Source: Candidatus Tepidifontimicrobium thermophilum
GTDB lineage: Bacteria > Sysuimicrobiota > Sysuimicrobiia > Sysuimicrobiales > Sysuimicrobiaceae
Length of the DNA: 64,000 nucleotides
Direction of reading: 5' to 3'
Assembly (NCBI GenBank): GCA_031296405.1
Contig: JAVKKH010000003.1
Coordinates: 1 to 64,000 of the forward strand
Part shown: piece after piece, positions 26,261 through 34,901 of the stretch
Layout: each line of letters starts with the position of its first letter
Position numbering within the stretch: position 1 is the first letter of the stretch
Made by a program: the position numbers and the translations under genes
Notes under the pieces: generated by a model
The model's database searches: none
Seen by the model: only the letters and a program-made list of their open reading frames with translations
What the model was told of the DNA's origin: nothing

Positions 26261-27360
26261 TCGGGCAGGTCCGTGCTGCGGTGGCCACGGCGCCTCTACA
26301 CACCGAGCTCCAGACCTTCTCCCTTCCCGAGGTCGGGCCTGAGGACGGCCTGCTGCAGGTGGAGGCCTGCGGGCTGTGCGGTACGGACTGGGAGTACTAC
26401 ACGCGCCAGCGCGGGGCGCACCTGGGCCCCATGATCCTCGGGCACGAGATCGTGGGCACGGTCCTGGCGGTCGGGGAGGGGGCAGCCCGCCGATGGGGCG
26501 TGCGGCCAGGAGACCGGGTGGCGGTGGAGGAGTTCCTGCCCTGCGGCAGCTGTGTTTTCTGCCGCACCGGCCGGCCGGCCCTGTGCGACGCCACCGACTC
26601 CCGTTCGGCAGGTCCGTTCCTGCGCTACGGCGCTACACCCGTGGACATCCCGCCGTCCCTGTGGGGCGGGTTCAGCGAGGTCCTGTACCTGCACCCCAGG
26701 GCGCTGGTGCACCGGGTCCCTCCGGGGCTGTCCCCTGACCTCGCCACCCTGTTCGTGCCGGTGTCCAACGGGATCCGGTGGGTCCGCCGGGACGGACAGC
26801 TGCAGCCGGGAGGGGTTGCGGTGGTGATCGGGCCCGGCGCGCACGGGCTGGGATGCGTGGCGGCCGCGGTGGAAGCCGGGGCTTCCAAAGTGTTCGCGGT
26901 GGGGCGGTCCGCGAGTCCACGGCTGGAGGCGGCCCGGGCCCTGGGCGCCACCCCCCTCGAGTCGCAGCGGTCGGACGTGGTGCAGGCGGTGCGGGAGGCC
27001 ACGGAAGGGCGGATGGCGGACCTGGTGATCGACTTGGCCCCCGGCGGCCCCGACGGCCTGCGGACGGCCCTGGAGCTGGCAGCTAAGGGCGGGGTCGTGC
27101 TGTTTGCGGCCACCAAACACGGTGAGGTCCCGGTACAGGCGGTGGCGGAACCCATCGTCCGCAAGGGGCTGGTGGTGAAGGGCGTGCGCGGGAGGGACTT
27201 CCAGGCGGTGGAAGAGGCTCTGGCGCTGCTGGCCAGTGGCCGGCTGCCCCTGCACCGCCTGCGCACGCACCGTTTCGGCCTGGAGGAGACGGACACCGCC
27301 CTGCGAGTCCAGGGGGGGCGGCTGGACCCATCTGCGATCCACGTGGCCGTGGTGCCTTGA
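26257..27360 (+). CDS. Zinc-dependent alcohol dehydrogenase (MDR family)
   Basis: 367 residues of the medium-chain dehydrogenase family. Catalytic zinc ligands are C41 (CGLCGTD), H63 and E64 (LGHEIVG). The structural zinc site is C96, C99, C102 and C110. The nucleotide loop is GPGAHGLG. GTG at 26257 overlaps the stop of the fusion gene (GTGA). It most resembles threonine- or sorbitol-dehydrogenase-like enzymes of unknown substrate. In this operon it might oxidise a dihydrodiol or an alcohol side chain, since set 2 has no SDR gene. That is inference. Confidence 0.85.
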   Translation: MIGQVRAAVATAPLHTELQTFSLPEVGPEDGLLQVEACGLCGTDWEYYTRQRGAHLGPMILGHEIVGTVLAVGEGAARRWGVRPGDRVAVEEFLPCGSCVFCRTGRPALCDATDSRSAGPFLRYGATPVDIPPSLWGGFSEVLYLHPRALVHRVPPGLSPDLATLFVPVSNGIRWVRRDGQLQPGGVAVVIGPGAHGLGCVAAAVEAGASKVFAVGRSASPRLEAARALGATPLESQRSDVVQAVREATEGRMADLVIDLAPGGPDGLRTALELAAKGGVVLFAATKHGEVPVQAVAEPIVRKGLVVKGVRGRDFQAVEEALALLASGRLPLHRLRTHRFGLEETDTALRVQGGRLDPSAIHVAVVP

Positions 27361-28577
27361 GCGGAACTCCGACCAGCGTCAGCGCGGCGCACCGCCTCCT
27401 CGTCTGGCTGTACCTTCCGACCCTCGCCCTGAGTGTGGGCCAGGGCATGATCTTCCCCGCCATACCGAAACTGGCGGAAGCGTTCCAGGTGTCCGCAGGC
27501 ACCGCGGGGCAGGTGGTGACGGCCTTCGGGGCGGGCCGCATGCTCATCCTGCTGCCCGCGGGCGTCTTGGTGGACACCTTGGGCTCGCGGGCGGTCCTGC
27601 TCCTGGGTTCCACCCTGGCACTGGCCGGCGCGGTGGCGGTGGCCGCGAGCCCCGCTTTCTGGGGCGTGCTGGCCGGCCAGGTGCTGGCCGGAGCTGGGGC
27701 CAGCCTGTGGACCCTGGGCAGGGAGGCCGCGGGACTGGAGTTCGTCCCTCCAGAACGGCGCGGACGCCTGCTCAGCGCCTTCTTCGGCCTGCAGATGGCG
27801 GGCAACGCCCTGGGCCCGGTGGCCGCGGGCCTGTTGGTGGACCTGTCTGGCCTGCGCCCCACCCTCTGGGCGGCTGCGGGCGTGGCCCTGGCGGTGTGGA
27901 TCCTCAGCGCGGCCACGCGGGAACAGCTTCCGGCCGCTTCCCGTGGCCGGAGGGCGGTACAGCTGCGCGGAGCCCTGCGCTTGCTGCCCCAGGCGTACCG
28001 CGCGGCGTTCGTCATCATCACGTTTTCCACCTTCGTCCTCACCCTGTACCGCGCGAGCCTGAACACCCTGCTCCCCCTGTACGTGGGCACGGAGTTGGGG
28101 TACCCGGGGACGGTGGTGGGCGGGCTGTTCGGGATCACGAGCGTCCTGATCCTGGCCTTTATCCTGCCCGCGGGCGTGCTGCTGGACCGTTTGGGCCGGA
28201 AGTGGGGCGCGGTACCCGCGTGTCTGGTCCCCGCAGCCGCCTACGCCCTCATGCCCTTGGCGCGGTCGCTCCCCTCCCTGGCGGCCGTGGCGGTGCTGTT
28301 CGGTGTGGCAGGCGGGCTGTCGCTGGGATCCATGTCCACGCTGAGCTACGACGTGATCCCGGAGTACGCCAGGGGGAGGCTGCAGGCCTTGCGCAGGCTG
28401 GTGGGCGAGGTGGGAGGCCTCGTGGGCCCGTTCGTGGCAGGGCTGGCCACCGACCTGCTGAGCCCCGGCACGGGCTTCCTCCTCCTGAGCCCCCTGCTGC
28501 TGGCCGCGGGACTCCTGCTGGCCTTCGGAGTCCCGGAGACCCTCCCGCAGGTGAGGGCACGGCGGCTGGAGGGCTGA
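27357..28577 (+). CDS. MFS transporter (12 helices)
   Basis: 406 residues with about 12 hydrophobic segments. The first loop motif A appears as AGVLVDTLGSR, and a degenerate copy in the second half as AGVLLDRLGRK. The TTG at 27357 overlaps the dehydrogenase stop codon (TTGA); there is no better start nearby. It is the last gene of the operon and ends 3 bp before the stop of the convergent bicupin gene. It may import substrate or export an intermediate; drug-efflux-like MFS proteins look alike. Confidence 0.85.
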   Translation: MSGTPTSVSAAHRLLVWLYLPTLALSVGQGMIFPAIPKLAEAFQVSAGTAGQVVTAFGAGRMLILLPAGVLVDTLGSRAVLLLGSTLALAGAVAVAASPAFWGVLAGQVLAGAGASLWTLGREAAGLEFVPPERRGRLLSAFFGLQMAGNALGPVAAGLLVDLSGLRPTLWAAAGVALAVWILSAATREQLPAASRGRRAVQLRGALRLLPQAYRAAFVIITFSTFVLTLYRASLNTLLPLYVGTELGYPGTVVGGLFGITSVLILAFILPAGVLLDRLGRKWGAVPACLVPAAAYALMPLARSLPSLAAVAVLFGVAGGLSLGSMSTLSYDVIPEYARGRLQALRRLVGEVGGLVGPFVAGLATDLLSPGTGFLLLSPLLLAAGLLLAFGVPETLPQVRARRLEG

Positions 28578-28580
28578 GGT

Positions 28581-29609
28581 TTATCCGGCTCCCACCGCCG
28601 CGTGCATCGCCGTGTACTCCGGCGCGTCCTCCAGGTACACCACGGAGTCGTAGCCTAGGAGCTTGAACAGGCGGTTCTGCGCGGACAGGAACACGAGCGG
28701 CCGGTCCGGGTCGGCGTTGAAGTGCTGGTGGATGGTGTTCTGCGGGATGTACAGGAGGTCTCCCTCCTGGAAGTCCCACCGGGAGGGCTCCCTGGCCACC
28801 CGGGCGTAGTAGCGGTCCTGGATCTCCGCCTCCACGTCCCAGTGCAGGCTGTACCCGCGGCCGGACATCACGTAGATGGCCTCGTCGGCCATGTGCCAGT
28901 GTTTGCCAGACCGGCTGCCCGGAGGGATCTCCTGCTGGTGGACGTCCACGCTGAACACCCGGACGTCGGTGCGCTGGGGCGAGGTGAGCACGCGGACCTT
29001 GCCTTCCCGGGTGATCTCCCACCGGGTGTCAGAGGGCTTGACGACCTTCTTGCGTTGCTCCACGCCGGGGGTCCACAGCCGGGACCAGTCTTCCCGGGGT
29101 CCGTAGGCCCCCTCGGGGGTCCGGCCGATCTTGCCCTGCTGGATGAGTCCCAGGAACATCCACGTGGCCTTCGCCTTGATCACCAGGGCGAGCGCCCGCC
29201 GCTCGGGGTCCGCGTTGAAGTGGCGGTGGACGGAGTCGTTGTGGACCACCACCAGGTCGTCCTTCTCCCAGTCGTAGCGCTGGCCGTCGTGGATCTCGTA
29301 GCCACGGCCCTCCAGGATGTAGAAGGTAGCCTCGTTCTGGTGTCCGTGGCCGCGGTTGGACCCACCGGGGAACAGCTCTACGAAGTGCATCTGGATGGTC
29401 TGGGTGAGGAACGGATCATCCCCCGGGCCCAGGATCCACCAGGTGCGGGACTGCTCCGAATCCCCGGAGTGCCCCACCTGAGCGTCATCCACCACGGTGC
29501 CCGCAGGCCGCACCCGGGGCGCGGAACGCTGGCGCCGGCGGAACTCCTCTAGCCCGTACTGCTCGGAGCTGATCCCCCGCAGGAACACCCGGCCCTCTTC
29601 CCGGCTCAT
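28581..29609 (-). CDS. Bicupin protein, gentisate-dioxygenase-like fold (copy 1)
   Basis: 342 residues with two cupin domains. Metal motifs are HGHQNEATFYILEG with a later HRHF in the first, and KHWHMADEAIYVMSG with a later HQHF in the second. Both domains keep the His-rich metal set, which is unusual, as many gentisate-type enzymes bind iron in one only. It stands alone behind promoter module C with a good AAGGAGG site. A ring-cleaving dioxygenase role would fill the gap left by the missing extradiol enzyme, but the family also has non-enzymatic members. It differs in sequence from the other two bicupins here. Confidence 0.78.
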   Translation of the reverse strand: MSREEGRVFLRGISSEQYGLEEFRRRQRSAPRVRPAGTVVDDAQVGHSGDSEQSRTWWILGPGDDPFLTQTIQMHFVELFPGGSNRGHGHQNEATFYILEGRGYEIHDGQRYDWEKDDLVVVHNDSVHRHFNADPERRALALVIKAKATWMFLGLIQQGKIGRTPEGAYGPREDWSRLWTPGVEQRKKVVKPSDTRWEITREGKVRVLTSPQRTDVRVFSVDVHQQEIPPGSRSGKHWHMADEAIYVMSGRGYSLHWDVEAEIQDRYYARVAREPSRWDFQEGDLLYIPQNTIHQHFNADPDRPLVFLSAQNRLFKLLGYDSVVYLEDAPEYTAMHAAVGAG

Positions 29610-29653
29610 GGCTACGACCTCCTTTCCTTGGTGCCATGGCTGCCGCGGCTTTC

Positions 29654-29706
29654 AGGGTACGGGACGGTGGCGAACGGCACAAGCGGTCGGTTCGGGAGAG
29701 CGGAAC
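29654..29706 (-). promoter_or_regulatory. Catabolic promoter module C for the bicupin gene 29609-28581
   Basis: The dyad at 29690-29706 (plus strand GTTCGGGAGAGCGGAAC, flanked by G and C to give GGTTC/GAACC arms) is followed leftward by 7 nt, TTGTGC (29682-29677), 17 nt and TACCCT (29659-29654). The predicted start is about 38 nt before the ATG. The module sits in the 109-bp gap between two minus-strand units, so it gives the bicupin its own promoter. Confidence 0.7.
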
Positions 29707-29718
29707 CGGCAAGGTTTT

Positions 29719-30243
29719 TTAGACCAGCCAGGCGGCCAGAAGGCCCGCACCCGCGGCACCCAGGACGAGCCACAGGGGCTCCACGTCCCGCGGCCCGGCC
29801 AGCCACGCGGCCGCCGCGAGGCCCACCAGCTCCGGCCAACCCGGGCGGAGGGAGTCCGCCAGGTCCCATGCGGCTGCGGCGATCAGGCCCGCCACCACGA
29901 AGGCAGCTGGGGCGGCCACGGAACGGACCCCAGCCTCCAGCCGGCGCAGCCCTGCGTGGACGAGCGCGGAGGTAGCGCAGGCGGGCAGGATGACGCCCAC
30001 GAGCGCCGCGGCTGCTCCCGGGAACCCGCGCAGGAGGTAGCCCACGCCGGCTACGAAACCTGCTCGGGGCCCCGGGAACAGGTAGCTGCTGGCGAACACC
30101 CACGCGAACGCCTGGGGATCCAGGACGCCGGAACGGACCCACTGGTGCTGGATCACCGCCACAAGCCCGTTGGCGCCGCCAAACGCCGCCAGCCCTCCCA
30201 GGGCCGTTACCAGAAGGATCTCGATGAGGCTGGGCGGGTTCAC
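29719..30243 (-). CDS. CHR (chromate transporter) family protein, short form, C-terminal partner
   Basis: 174 residues, strongly hydrophobic, with the CHR motif GGLAAFGGANGLV near the N-terminus and FPGPRAGFVAGVGY. Short CHR proteins work as pairs encoded by adjacent genes, here with 30240-30848 (GTGA overlap). Members move chromate out of cells in a few tested cases, but most are untested and other anions are possible. In an aromatic-acid island with no oxyanion genes I would not trust the chromate label. Confidence 0.8.
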   Translation of the reverse strand: MNPPSLIEILLVTALGGLAAFGGANGLVAVIQHQWVRSGVLDPQAFAWVFASSYLFPGPRAGFVAGVGYLLRGFPGAAAALVGVILPACATSALVHAGLRRLEAGVRSVAAPAAFVVAGLIAAAAWDLADSLRPGWPELVGLAAAAWLAGPRDVEPLWLVLGAAGAGLLAAWLV

Positions 30244-30848
30244 GGCAAAGCCTCCCCGCGGAGCAGCGCCCAGCCGGCCAGCAGCCCGACCACGGCCGCG
30301 GCCACCAGAGGAACTCCCCGGTGCACCGCCCAGCCCACCGCGGCCGCCAGCACTACACCCGCCAGCCGCCGGCGTGAGCTCAACGACGGCTGGCTGACCA
30401 GGTGCCAGGCGTTTCCGAGCAGGACTCCCACCACCGCCACCGACACGGACCGCTGGACCCACGCGAGCACGGGCGGCAGCGGCCCGCGGCTGGCTAGGAC
30501 GACCACCGCCAGCACCATCAACGCCGAAGGCAGGAGCAGCGATAGCACCGCCAACACGCTGCCCCACCAACCCCTGAGCTGGTAGCCCACGAGCCCCGCC
30601 AGCCCGATGAACCGCGGGGACGGCATCAGCGTGGACAGTACCAGCCGCAGCCGGAGCTCCTCCGCGGAGAGCCAGCCCCGGCGCTCGACCAGCTCCCGCT
30701 CGAGCTCCCGGGCTCCGCCCCACATGCCCCCGTAAACCGTGGTCCCGATGCGGAGGAAGCTGGCGGCCAGCTCGGCCCACGAGGCGGACGGCCTCGCACG
30801 GGTTTCCGCGGTCCGGCTAGGAGCGGGGGTGGTGCGGTGTGCTCTCAT
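30240..30848 (-). CDS. CHR (chromate transporter) family protein, short form, N-terminal partner
   Basis: 202 residues with a hydrophilic Thr/Arg-rich lead of about 25 residues, then the CHR fold with RIGTTVYGGMWGG, ELVERRGWLSAEEL and TLMPSPRFIGLAGLVGY. Its ATG at 30848 overlaps the end of the MFS gene by 32 bp; a later start is possible because the lead is not conserved in the family. It forms a pair with the next gene. Confidence 0.78.
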   Translation of the reverse strand: MRAHRTTPAPSRTAETRARPSASWAELAASFLRIGTTVYGGMWGGARELERELVERRGWLSAEELRLRLVLSTLMPSPRFIGLAGLVGYQLRGWWGSVLAVLSLLLPSALMVLAVVVLASRGPLPPVLAWVQRSVSVAVVGVLLGNAWHLVSQPSLSSRRRLAGVVLAAAVGWAVHRGVPLVAAAVVGLLAGWALLRGEALP

Positions 30849-32076
30849 CGCCCTCGCGCTTGTTGAGGTCAGGCACCCATCGCAAGAGGGCGTTGCCTAC
30901 CAGCACCGAGCCCGCGATGGCGTAGAAGACCACCACCAGCCCGAACCGGTCAGCCACGGCCCCGCCGGCCACTGGCGTGAGGGCGGAGAACACGGACTGC
31001 GCGGTAAACAGCAGTCCCACCGTGGTGCCCTCGTGCTGTCGGGGGACCACCCCGATGGCCCATCGGAACAGGGCCGGCCGCATGGAGTACAGGAAGAAGC
31101 CCAAAACCGCGAGGACCAGCACAAAAGCCGGCGTCGCCCCCAACAGCACCGCGGCCAGCACCGCCAGGCTGGTGGTGGTCATGCCCACGGTGGCCACCCG
31201 CTTGGGGCCGATGCGGTCGGACAGCGTGCCCGCGATGGGGGTCGCCACCAGACCGGAGGCCTGGACCAGGGTCATGTACAGGCCGAGCAGGGGCGCGGGC
31301 AGGTGCAGGCTGTACACGAGGTACAGAGGAAGGAAGGTGTTCAGACCGTTTTGGGTGAGGGACCGGACCCCGGAGACCAAAGCCAGGACCAAAAGAGCCG
31401 GATTGCGCAGGGTGAGCCCGAGCCCCCGCAGCGAGGCGCGGGGGCGGTGCTCGCGGGCAGGGGGCGGGTCGACGCCGGTCGGGGCTCTCAAAGCCAGCAA
31501 AAGGACTCCGGCGAGCACCGCGCTGACGGCCACGTGGACCGCCAGCACTCCCGTCCACGGCAGCAGCGCGAGGAGCACTCCTGCAGCGAGAGGCGCCAGG
31601 GTGTCGCCCAGGTTCGCCCCCACTTCGTGGAGCGCCAGTCCGTAGCCTCGGCGGTCCGGGTAACGGGTTGACAGGCTGGTGATGGCCGCGGGGTGCCACA
31701 GGAACATGCCAAAGCCCACCACCGCCTGGCAGGCCAGCAGGGTGTAGAAGCTGGGGTGCGCGAGGACCACCCCGTAGGGCAGGATGGTGGCGGCCAGGGA
31801 GGTGGCCATCAGGCGTTCCCGGTGCCCCAGGGAGTCCACCAGGACGCCTGCCGGCAGGTTGACCACCATGCTCATGACCTGCCGCATTCCCACCAGGAGG
31901 CCCACTTGCACGAAGCTCAGCCCCAGGTCTTTGGCGAGGAACGGCAGCAGCAGGGTGAACGCCGCGGAGATCCCGTGGTTCAGCGCGTGGCCCGCGGCGA
32001 TGGCCCACAGACCGACGTTAGAGAGATCGGGGCGGGGCAGCCGCCAGCGGAACGCGCTCTTCCACGTGGCCTCCAT
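30817..32076 (-). CDS. MFS transporter
   Basis: 419 residues, about 12 helices, with motif A AGVLVDSLGHRERLM in the first half and AGTLSDRIGPKRVA in the second. I chose ATG 32076 with GGAGGTGGAG about nine nt upstream; a GTG at 32091 would overlap that ribosome site. The C-terminal tail of about 20 residues is charged. It follows the EutA-like gene and precedes the CHR pair. Substrate unknown. Confidence 0.85.
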   Translation of the reverse strand: MEATWKSAFRWRLPRPDLSNVGLWAIAAGHALNHGISAAFTLLLPFLAKDLGLSFVQVGLLVGMRQVMSMVVNLPAGVLVDSLGHRERLMATSLAATILPYGVVLAHPSFYTLLACQAVVGFGMFLWHPAAITSLSTRYPDRRGYGLALHEVGANLGDTLAPLAAGVLLALLPWTGVLAVHVAVSAVLAGVLLLALRAPTGVDPPPAREHRPRASLRGLGLTLRNPALLVLALVSGVRSLTQNGLNTFLPLYLVYSLHLPAPLLGLYMTLVQASGLVATPIAGTLSDRIGPKRVATVGMTTTSLAVLAAVLLGATPAFVLVLAVLGFFLYSMRPALFRWAIGVVPRQHEGTTVGLLFTAQSVFSALTPVAGGAVADRFGLVVVFYAIAGSVLVGNALLRWVPDLNKREGDESTPHHPRS

Positions 32077-32119
32077 GAGCGCCAGCTCCACCTCCTCCGA
32101 CCGGCCCCGCCTGCGGGCC

Positions 32120-33604
32120 CTACCGGAACACCAGGCTCTTCACCACCACGGGGACGACTCCCTGGGGCTGGATGGGCCGGCCTACGTCCACGTAGTCGAA
32201 CTCCCGCAGCGCCACTTGGTCCACGCACAGGACGGGTCCGGGCACGCGGAACTCGCTGCGCAGCAGCTCGCCCACAATCCCGGCCACGTCCGCGTCCAGG
32301 ACTACCAGCAGCGGCTGGCCGGACTGCAAGGTGCGGGGCAGGGCCTGGACGATCCCCGCGCACAGCTCCCGCAGGGAGGCGTAGTCCGCGCCGTGGTGCC
32401 AGTGGACCGCCAGGGCGAAGGAACCGTCCCCGTCGGCTAGGTCCAGCCGCTCCAGGGCCCGGCCCACCGCAGCGGCCACGGAGGCCGCGGTGGGCGGCTG
32501 GGAGATGCCCCGGACCGCCGCGGCCGGGACGCTGCGCACCGGGAGGAGCTCGGGGTGAGAGAGGTAAATGGTATCGCCGCTCAGCTGCACCGTGTACTGG
32601 GAAGCGCCGATGCAGGTAGCCCGGATGGCTTCCTTCGGCTCCACCAGCCGCAGTCCCAGCTGCTGCGTCCTGCCCCGGAGGGCTTGGGCCAGCTCCGGTC
32701 CCAGGTCGCCGAAGCTGCGGTGCTCACGGCCGTACACGTACTCGCCCACCCCACCTGAGACCACCACCGTCCGGAAGGGGCCTGCGGTAGCCAGGGGCGG
32801 CGTGATCCACGGCAGGTCGGCAGGCCCGGGCTGCCCTGCCACCACCGCCATCACCAGGTCTGCCATGAACTCCGCCAGCCGCCGGAGCTCCTGCTGGGGG
32901 GGGACGGTGGAGCCCAGCTCGAGGCTCCCCCCCACGCCCACGCGAGCCGCCAGCACCCGCCCGGCCTCCTCCACCCGGACCAGGCGGCCCTGCGGGTCCC
33001 AGGCCACCAGGCGCGCGCCCACGTGCAGGGCCGCGGTGTCCTCCACCCGGCCCCTGCGGCACACCGCGAACTTGGTGGTGCCGCCGCCGATGTCCACGTT
33101 CAGTAGGGGCTGGTCAGTTTCGCGGGACAGCTCCGCGGCGCCGGATCCATGGGCCGCCAGCAGGCTCTCCAGGTTCGGCCCGGCGGTGGCGCACACGAAC
33201 TTGCCCGCCTGGTGCGAGAAGAGCTCCAGCACCGCCCGGGCGTTGTCCCGGCGGGCGGCCTCCCCGGTGGTGATCACCGCGCCGGTGTGTACCGCTTCCG
33301 GGTCGACCCCAGCTTCCCGGTAGGAGGCCTCCACGAAGCTGCGGAGCCGCTCCGCGTCGAGGGAGCGGCCGTCGGTGTACGGGGTGAACACCACCGGCGA
33401 CCGGTACAGAACCTCCCGCTCGGTGACCGCGAACCGGCTCGACAGACGCTGCCCCTGGCGCTCCAGGCGGAGGCGGGAGAACAGCAGGTGGGAGGTGGAA
33501 GACCCCACGTCCACGCCCACGGTGAGCAGCTCCACCCGCTCCCCGACGTAGACGGGGCTGTCCTCGTCCCCCAGGTGGATGTGGTCCTCGTCTTCCTCGT
33601 GCAT
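32120..33604 (-). CDS. EutA-like ASKHA ATPase (reactivase family), no ethanolamine lyase nearby
   Basis: 494 residues of the actin/Hsp70/sugar-kinase ATPase fold and the EutA family: phosphate-1 loop VGVDVGSSTSHLLF (about 29-42), phosphate-2 loop NVDIGGGTTKFAV, adenosine motif VVSGGVGEYVYG. It starts MHEEDEDHIHLGDED. EutA swaps damaged cobalamin out of ethanolamine ammonia-lyase, but eutB and eutC are absent here. Its gene follows a bicupin gene by 8 nt, so the two products probably act together. I recall that such cupins are sometimes labelled as ammonia-lyase-activating proteins in databases; I could not check this. Confidence 0.8.
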   Translation of the reverse strand: MHEEDEDHIHLGDEDSPVYVGERVELLTVGVDVGSSTSHLLFSRLRLERQGQRLSSRFAVTEREVLYRSPVVFTPYTDGRSLDAERLRSFVEASYREAGVDPEAVHTGAVITTGEAARRDNARAVLELFSHQAGKFVCATAGPNLESLLAAHGSGAAELSRETDQPLLNVDIGGGTTKFAVCRRGRVEDTAALHVGARLVAWDPQGRLVRVEEAGRVLAARVGVGGSLELGSTVPPQQELRRLAEFMADLVMAVVAGQPGPADLPWITPPLATAGPFRTVVVSGGVGEYVYGREHRSFGDLGPELAQALRGRTQQLGLRLVEPKEAIRATCIGASQYTVQLSGDTIYLSHPELLPVRSVPAAAVRGISQPPTAASVAAAVGRALERLDLADGDGSFALAVHWHHGADYASLRELCAGIVQALPRTLQSGQPLLVVLDADVAGIVGELLRSEFRVPGPVLCVDQVALREFDYVDVGRPIQPQGVVPVVVKSLVFR

Positions 33605-33612
33605 CGTGCCCG

Positions 33613-34716
33613 CTAGGTCCGGACCAGGAAGGCGTCCATGCGGACTTCCACACCGTTGGCCCGGCAGCGCTCCACGAACATGCGGTGCACCCGGGGGTCC
33701 TGGTCCGCGTACTCGATCTGGTTGCCGCCCGCCTTGGCGTCCTTGTCCACGCCCTGGTAGTCCAGGTATCGGGTGAGCTTCCACTTGGTGCTCCCCCATC
33801 GGATGGCCAGGTAGCGGGCGGGCGTGGGGCCGGTGTTGAAGTGCTGGTGCCACCACATGCCGGGCGGCACGAACAGGGTACCGGGCTTCCACGGGATCTC
33901 CTCGAAGTCCGTGTGCTGGTCAGTCCACATCAGGCTGTAGCCCTGCCCGTGCAGGATCACCACGTGGGCCCCGGGGCCGTGGCGGTGGGCCTTCTTGTAG
34001 GTCCCCACGGGGAACTCGGACACGTGGGCGATCAGGGTGTTGTTGGCCAGCTCGAACTTCATGTGCTTGCCGCCGGCGCCGCGCTCTACCCAGTCATACA
34101 GGTGCAGGTTGTACACGTCCGAGACGAAGTTGGTCTCCCAGATCTTCTGGGTGGTGTCCGGACGCCGGTACACCGTCCCCTCGCCCGTGAAGTAATCCGC
34201 CTCACCCCGGAACCGGTCCGTGAAGTCGAACGGGCAGCCGAACACGAAGTCCAGGTTGCGCAGGAGGTTGATCATCAGGGGGGCCGTGCTCACCCCCAGC
34301 AGGCGCGCCCGCTGCTGGCCGGAGCCGTTGTGCAGGCGGTGGAAGGTGTTGAGGGGGATGGCGAACACGCTGCCCCGCTGCCACTCGAAGCTCGTGCGGG
34401 CGCCCGAGTGGCTCCACACCTCGCAGGTGCCCCGTCCCTCCAGGACGAAGAACACTTCCTCGTACAGGTGGTGGTCCACCGCGGTGGCCCGGGCCGGCGG
34501 GAGGTCGAGGACGTACGCGATGTTGGTGTCCTCGGCTCCCAGCAGCTGCAGGTAGGCACCCCGGGCGTCCAGACGGGCCCAGGGAGCTGTCTCCACCTCG
34601 TGCAGGTCCGGCACCGCCAGCCCCGTGATCACGGGCAGGTCCTCCTGCTGGAGGAACTCGCTGAAGGCGGTCCGCCCCCACTCCTTCGGAAGCGGCAGTG
34701 GTTCCTTCTGCTGCAC
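33613..34716 (-). CDS. Bicupin protein (copy 2), partner of EutA-like ATPase
   Basis: 367 residues with two cupin domains. The first shows HHLYEEVFFVLEGRGTCEVW and later NTFHRLHNG; the second shows KKAHRHGPGAHVVILHGQGY and WWHQHFN. Only the second has a full set of metal histidines; the first keeps His and Glu but is weaker. It is related to the bicupin at 39009 (shared patterns YEEV, FEWQ-GS, PLNT-HR, FVF-CP). GTG at 34716 follows GAGGTG by seven nt. It heads a five-gene minus-strand unit behind the bidirectional dyad at 34788. Enzymatic role not known; a ring-cleaving or regulatory function are both possible. Confidence 0.78.
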   Translation of the reverse strand: MQQKEPLPLPKEWGRTAFSEFLQQEDLPVITGLAVPDLHEVETAPWARLDARGAYLQLLGAEDTNIAYVLDLPPARATAVDHHLYEEVFFVLEGRGTCEVWSHSGARTSFEWQRGSVFAIPLNTFHRLHNGSGQQRARLLGVSTAPLMINLLRNLDFVFGCPFDFTDRFRGEADYFTGEGTVYRRPDTTQKIWETNFVSDVYNLHLYDWVERGAGGKHMKFELANNTLIAHVSEFPVGTYKKAHRHGPGAHVVILHGQGYSLMWTDQHTDFEEIPWKPGTLFVPPGMWWHQHFNTGPTPARYLAIRWGSTKWKLTRYLDYQGVDKDAKAGGNQIEYADQDPRVHRMFVERCRANGVEVRMDAFLVRT

Positions 34717-34751
34717 GGTGCACCTCGGCGTCTGGTTTGGCAGGCATCCCC

Positions 34752-34804
34752 AGTCTACGGCCCTGTCCGGACGCGGAAAAGACCAGCGTTCGGGAATGCG
34801 GAAC
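34752..34804 (-). promoter_or_regulatory. Catabolic promoter module D, leftward, for 34716-29719
   Basis: Reading the same dyad (34788-34804) leftward gives 7 nt, then TTTTCC (34780-34775), 17 nt, then TAGACT (34757-34752), a 4/6 -10 match. The gene starts about 29 nt past the expected start point. The -35 resembles that of module B1. One dyad therefore fits two divergent promoters with identical spacing. Confidence 0.6.
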
Positions 34805-34840
34805 CCGGGGCTTGTGGCCGACAAACCGCGGGGCGACCAT
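34788..34840 (+). promoter_or_regulatory. Catabolic promoter module D, rightward, for 34902-56631
   Basis: The dyad GTTCGGGAATGCGGAAC (34788-34804) is followed after 7 nt by TTGTGG (34812-34817), and after 17 nt by GACCAT (34835-34840). The expected start point is about 55 nt before the GTG of the first TctC gene. This promoter would drive a 21-gene unit of almost 22 kb. Confidence 0.65.
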
Positions 34841-34901
34841 ACAGGTGGCCCTCCGGCGCGGCCGGAAGCGCCGATTCTGGTGGCGAGGGGGAGGGATTGG
34901 C

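Noticed and set aside
32120-33604. An ethanolamine utilisation locus
   Set aside because: Only a EutA-like ATPase is present; no eutB, eutC, shell proteins or acetaldehyde-related eut genes occur beside it.
34761-34780. A second, degenerate dyad (GTCCGGACGCGGAAA) left of module D
   Set aside because: The spacing between arms is 2 bp too short and the matching bases are explained by the leftward -35 region; the dyad at 34788 already fits the leftward promoter.
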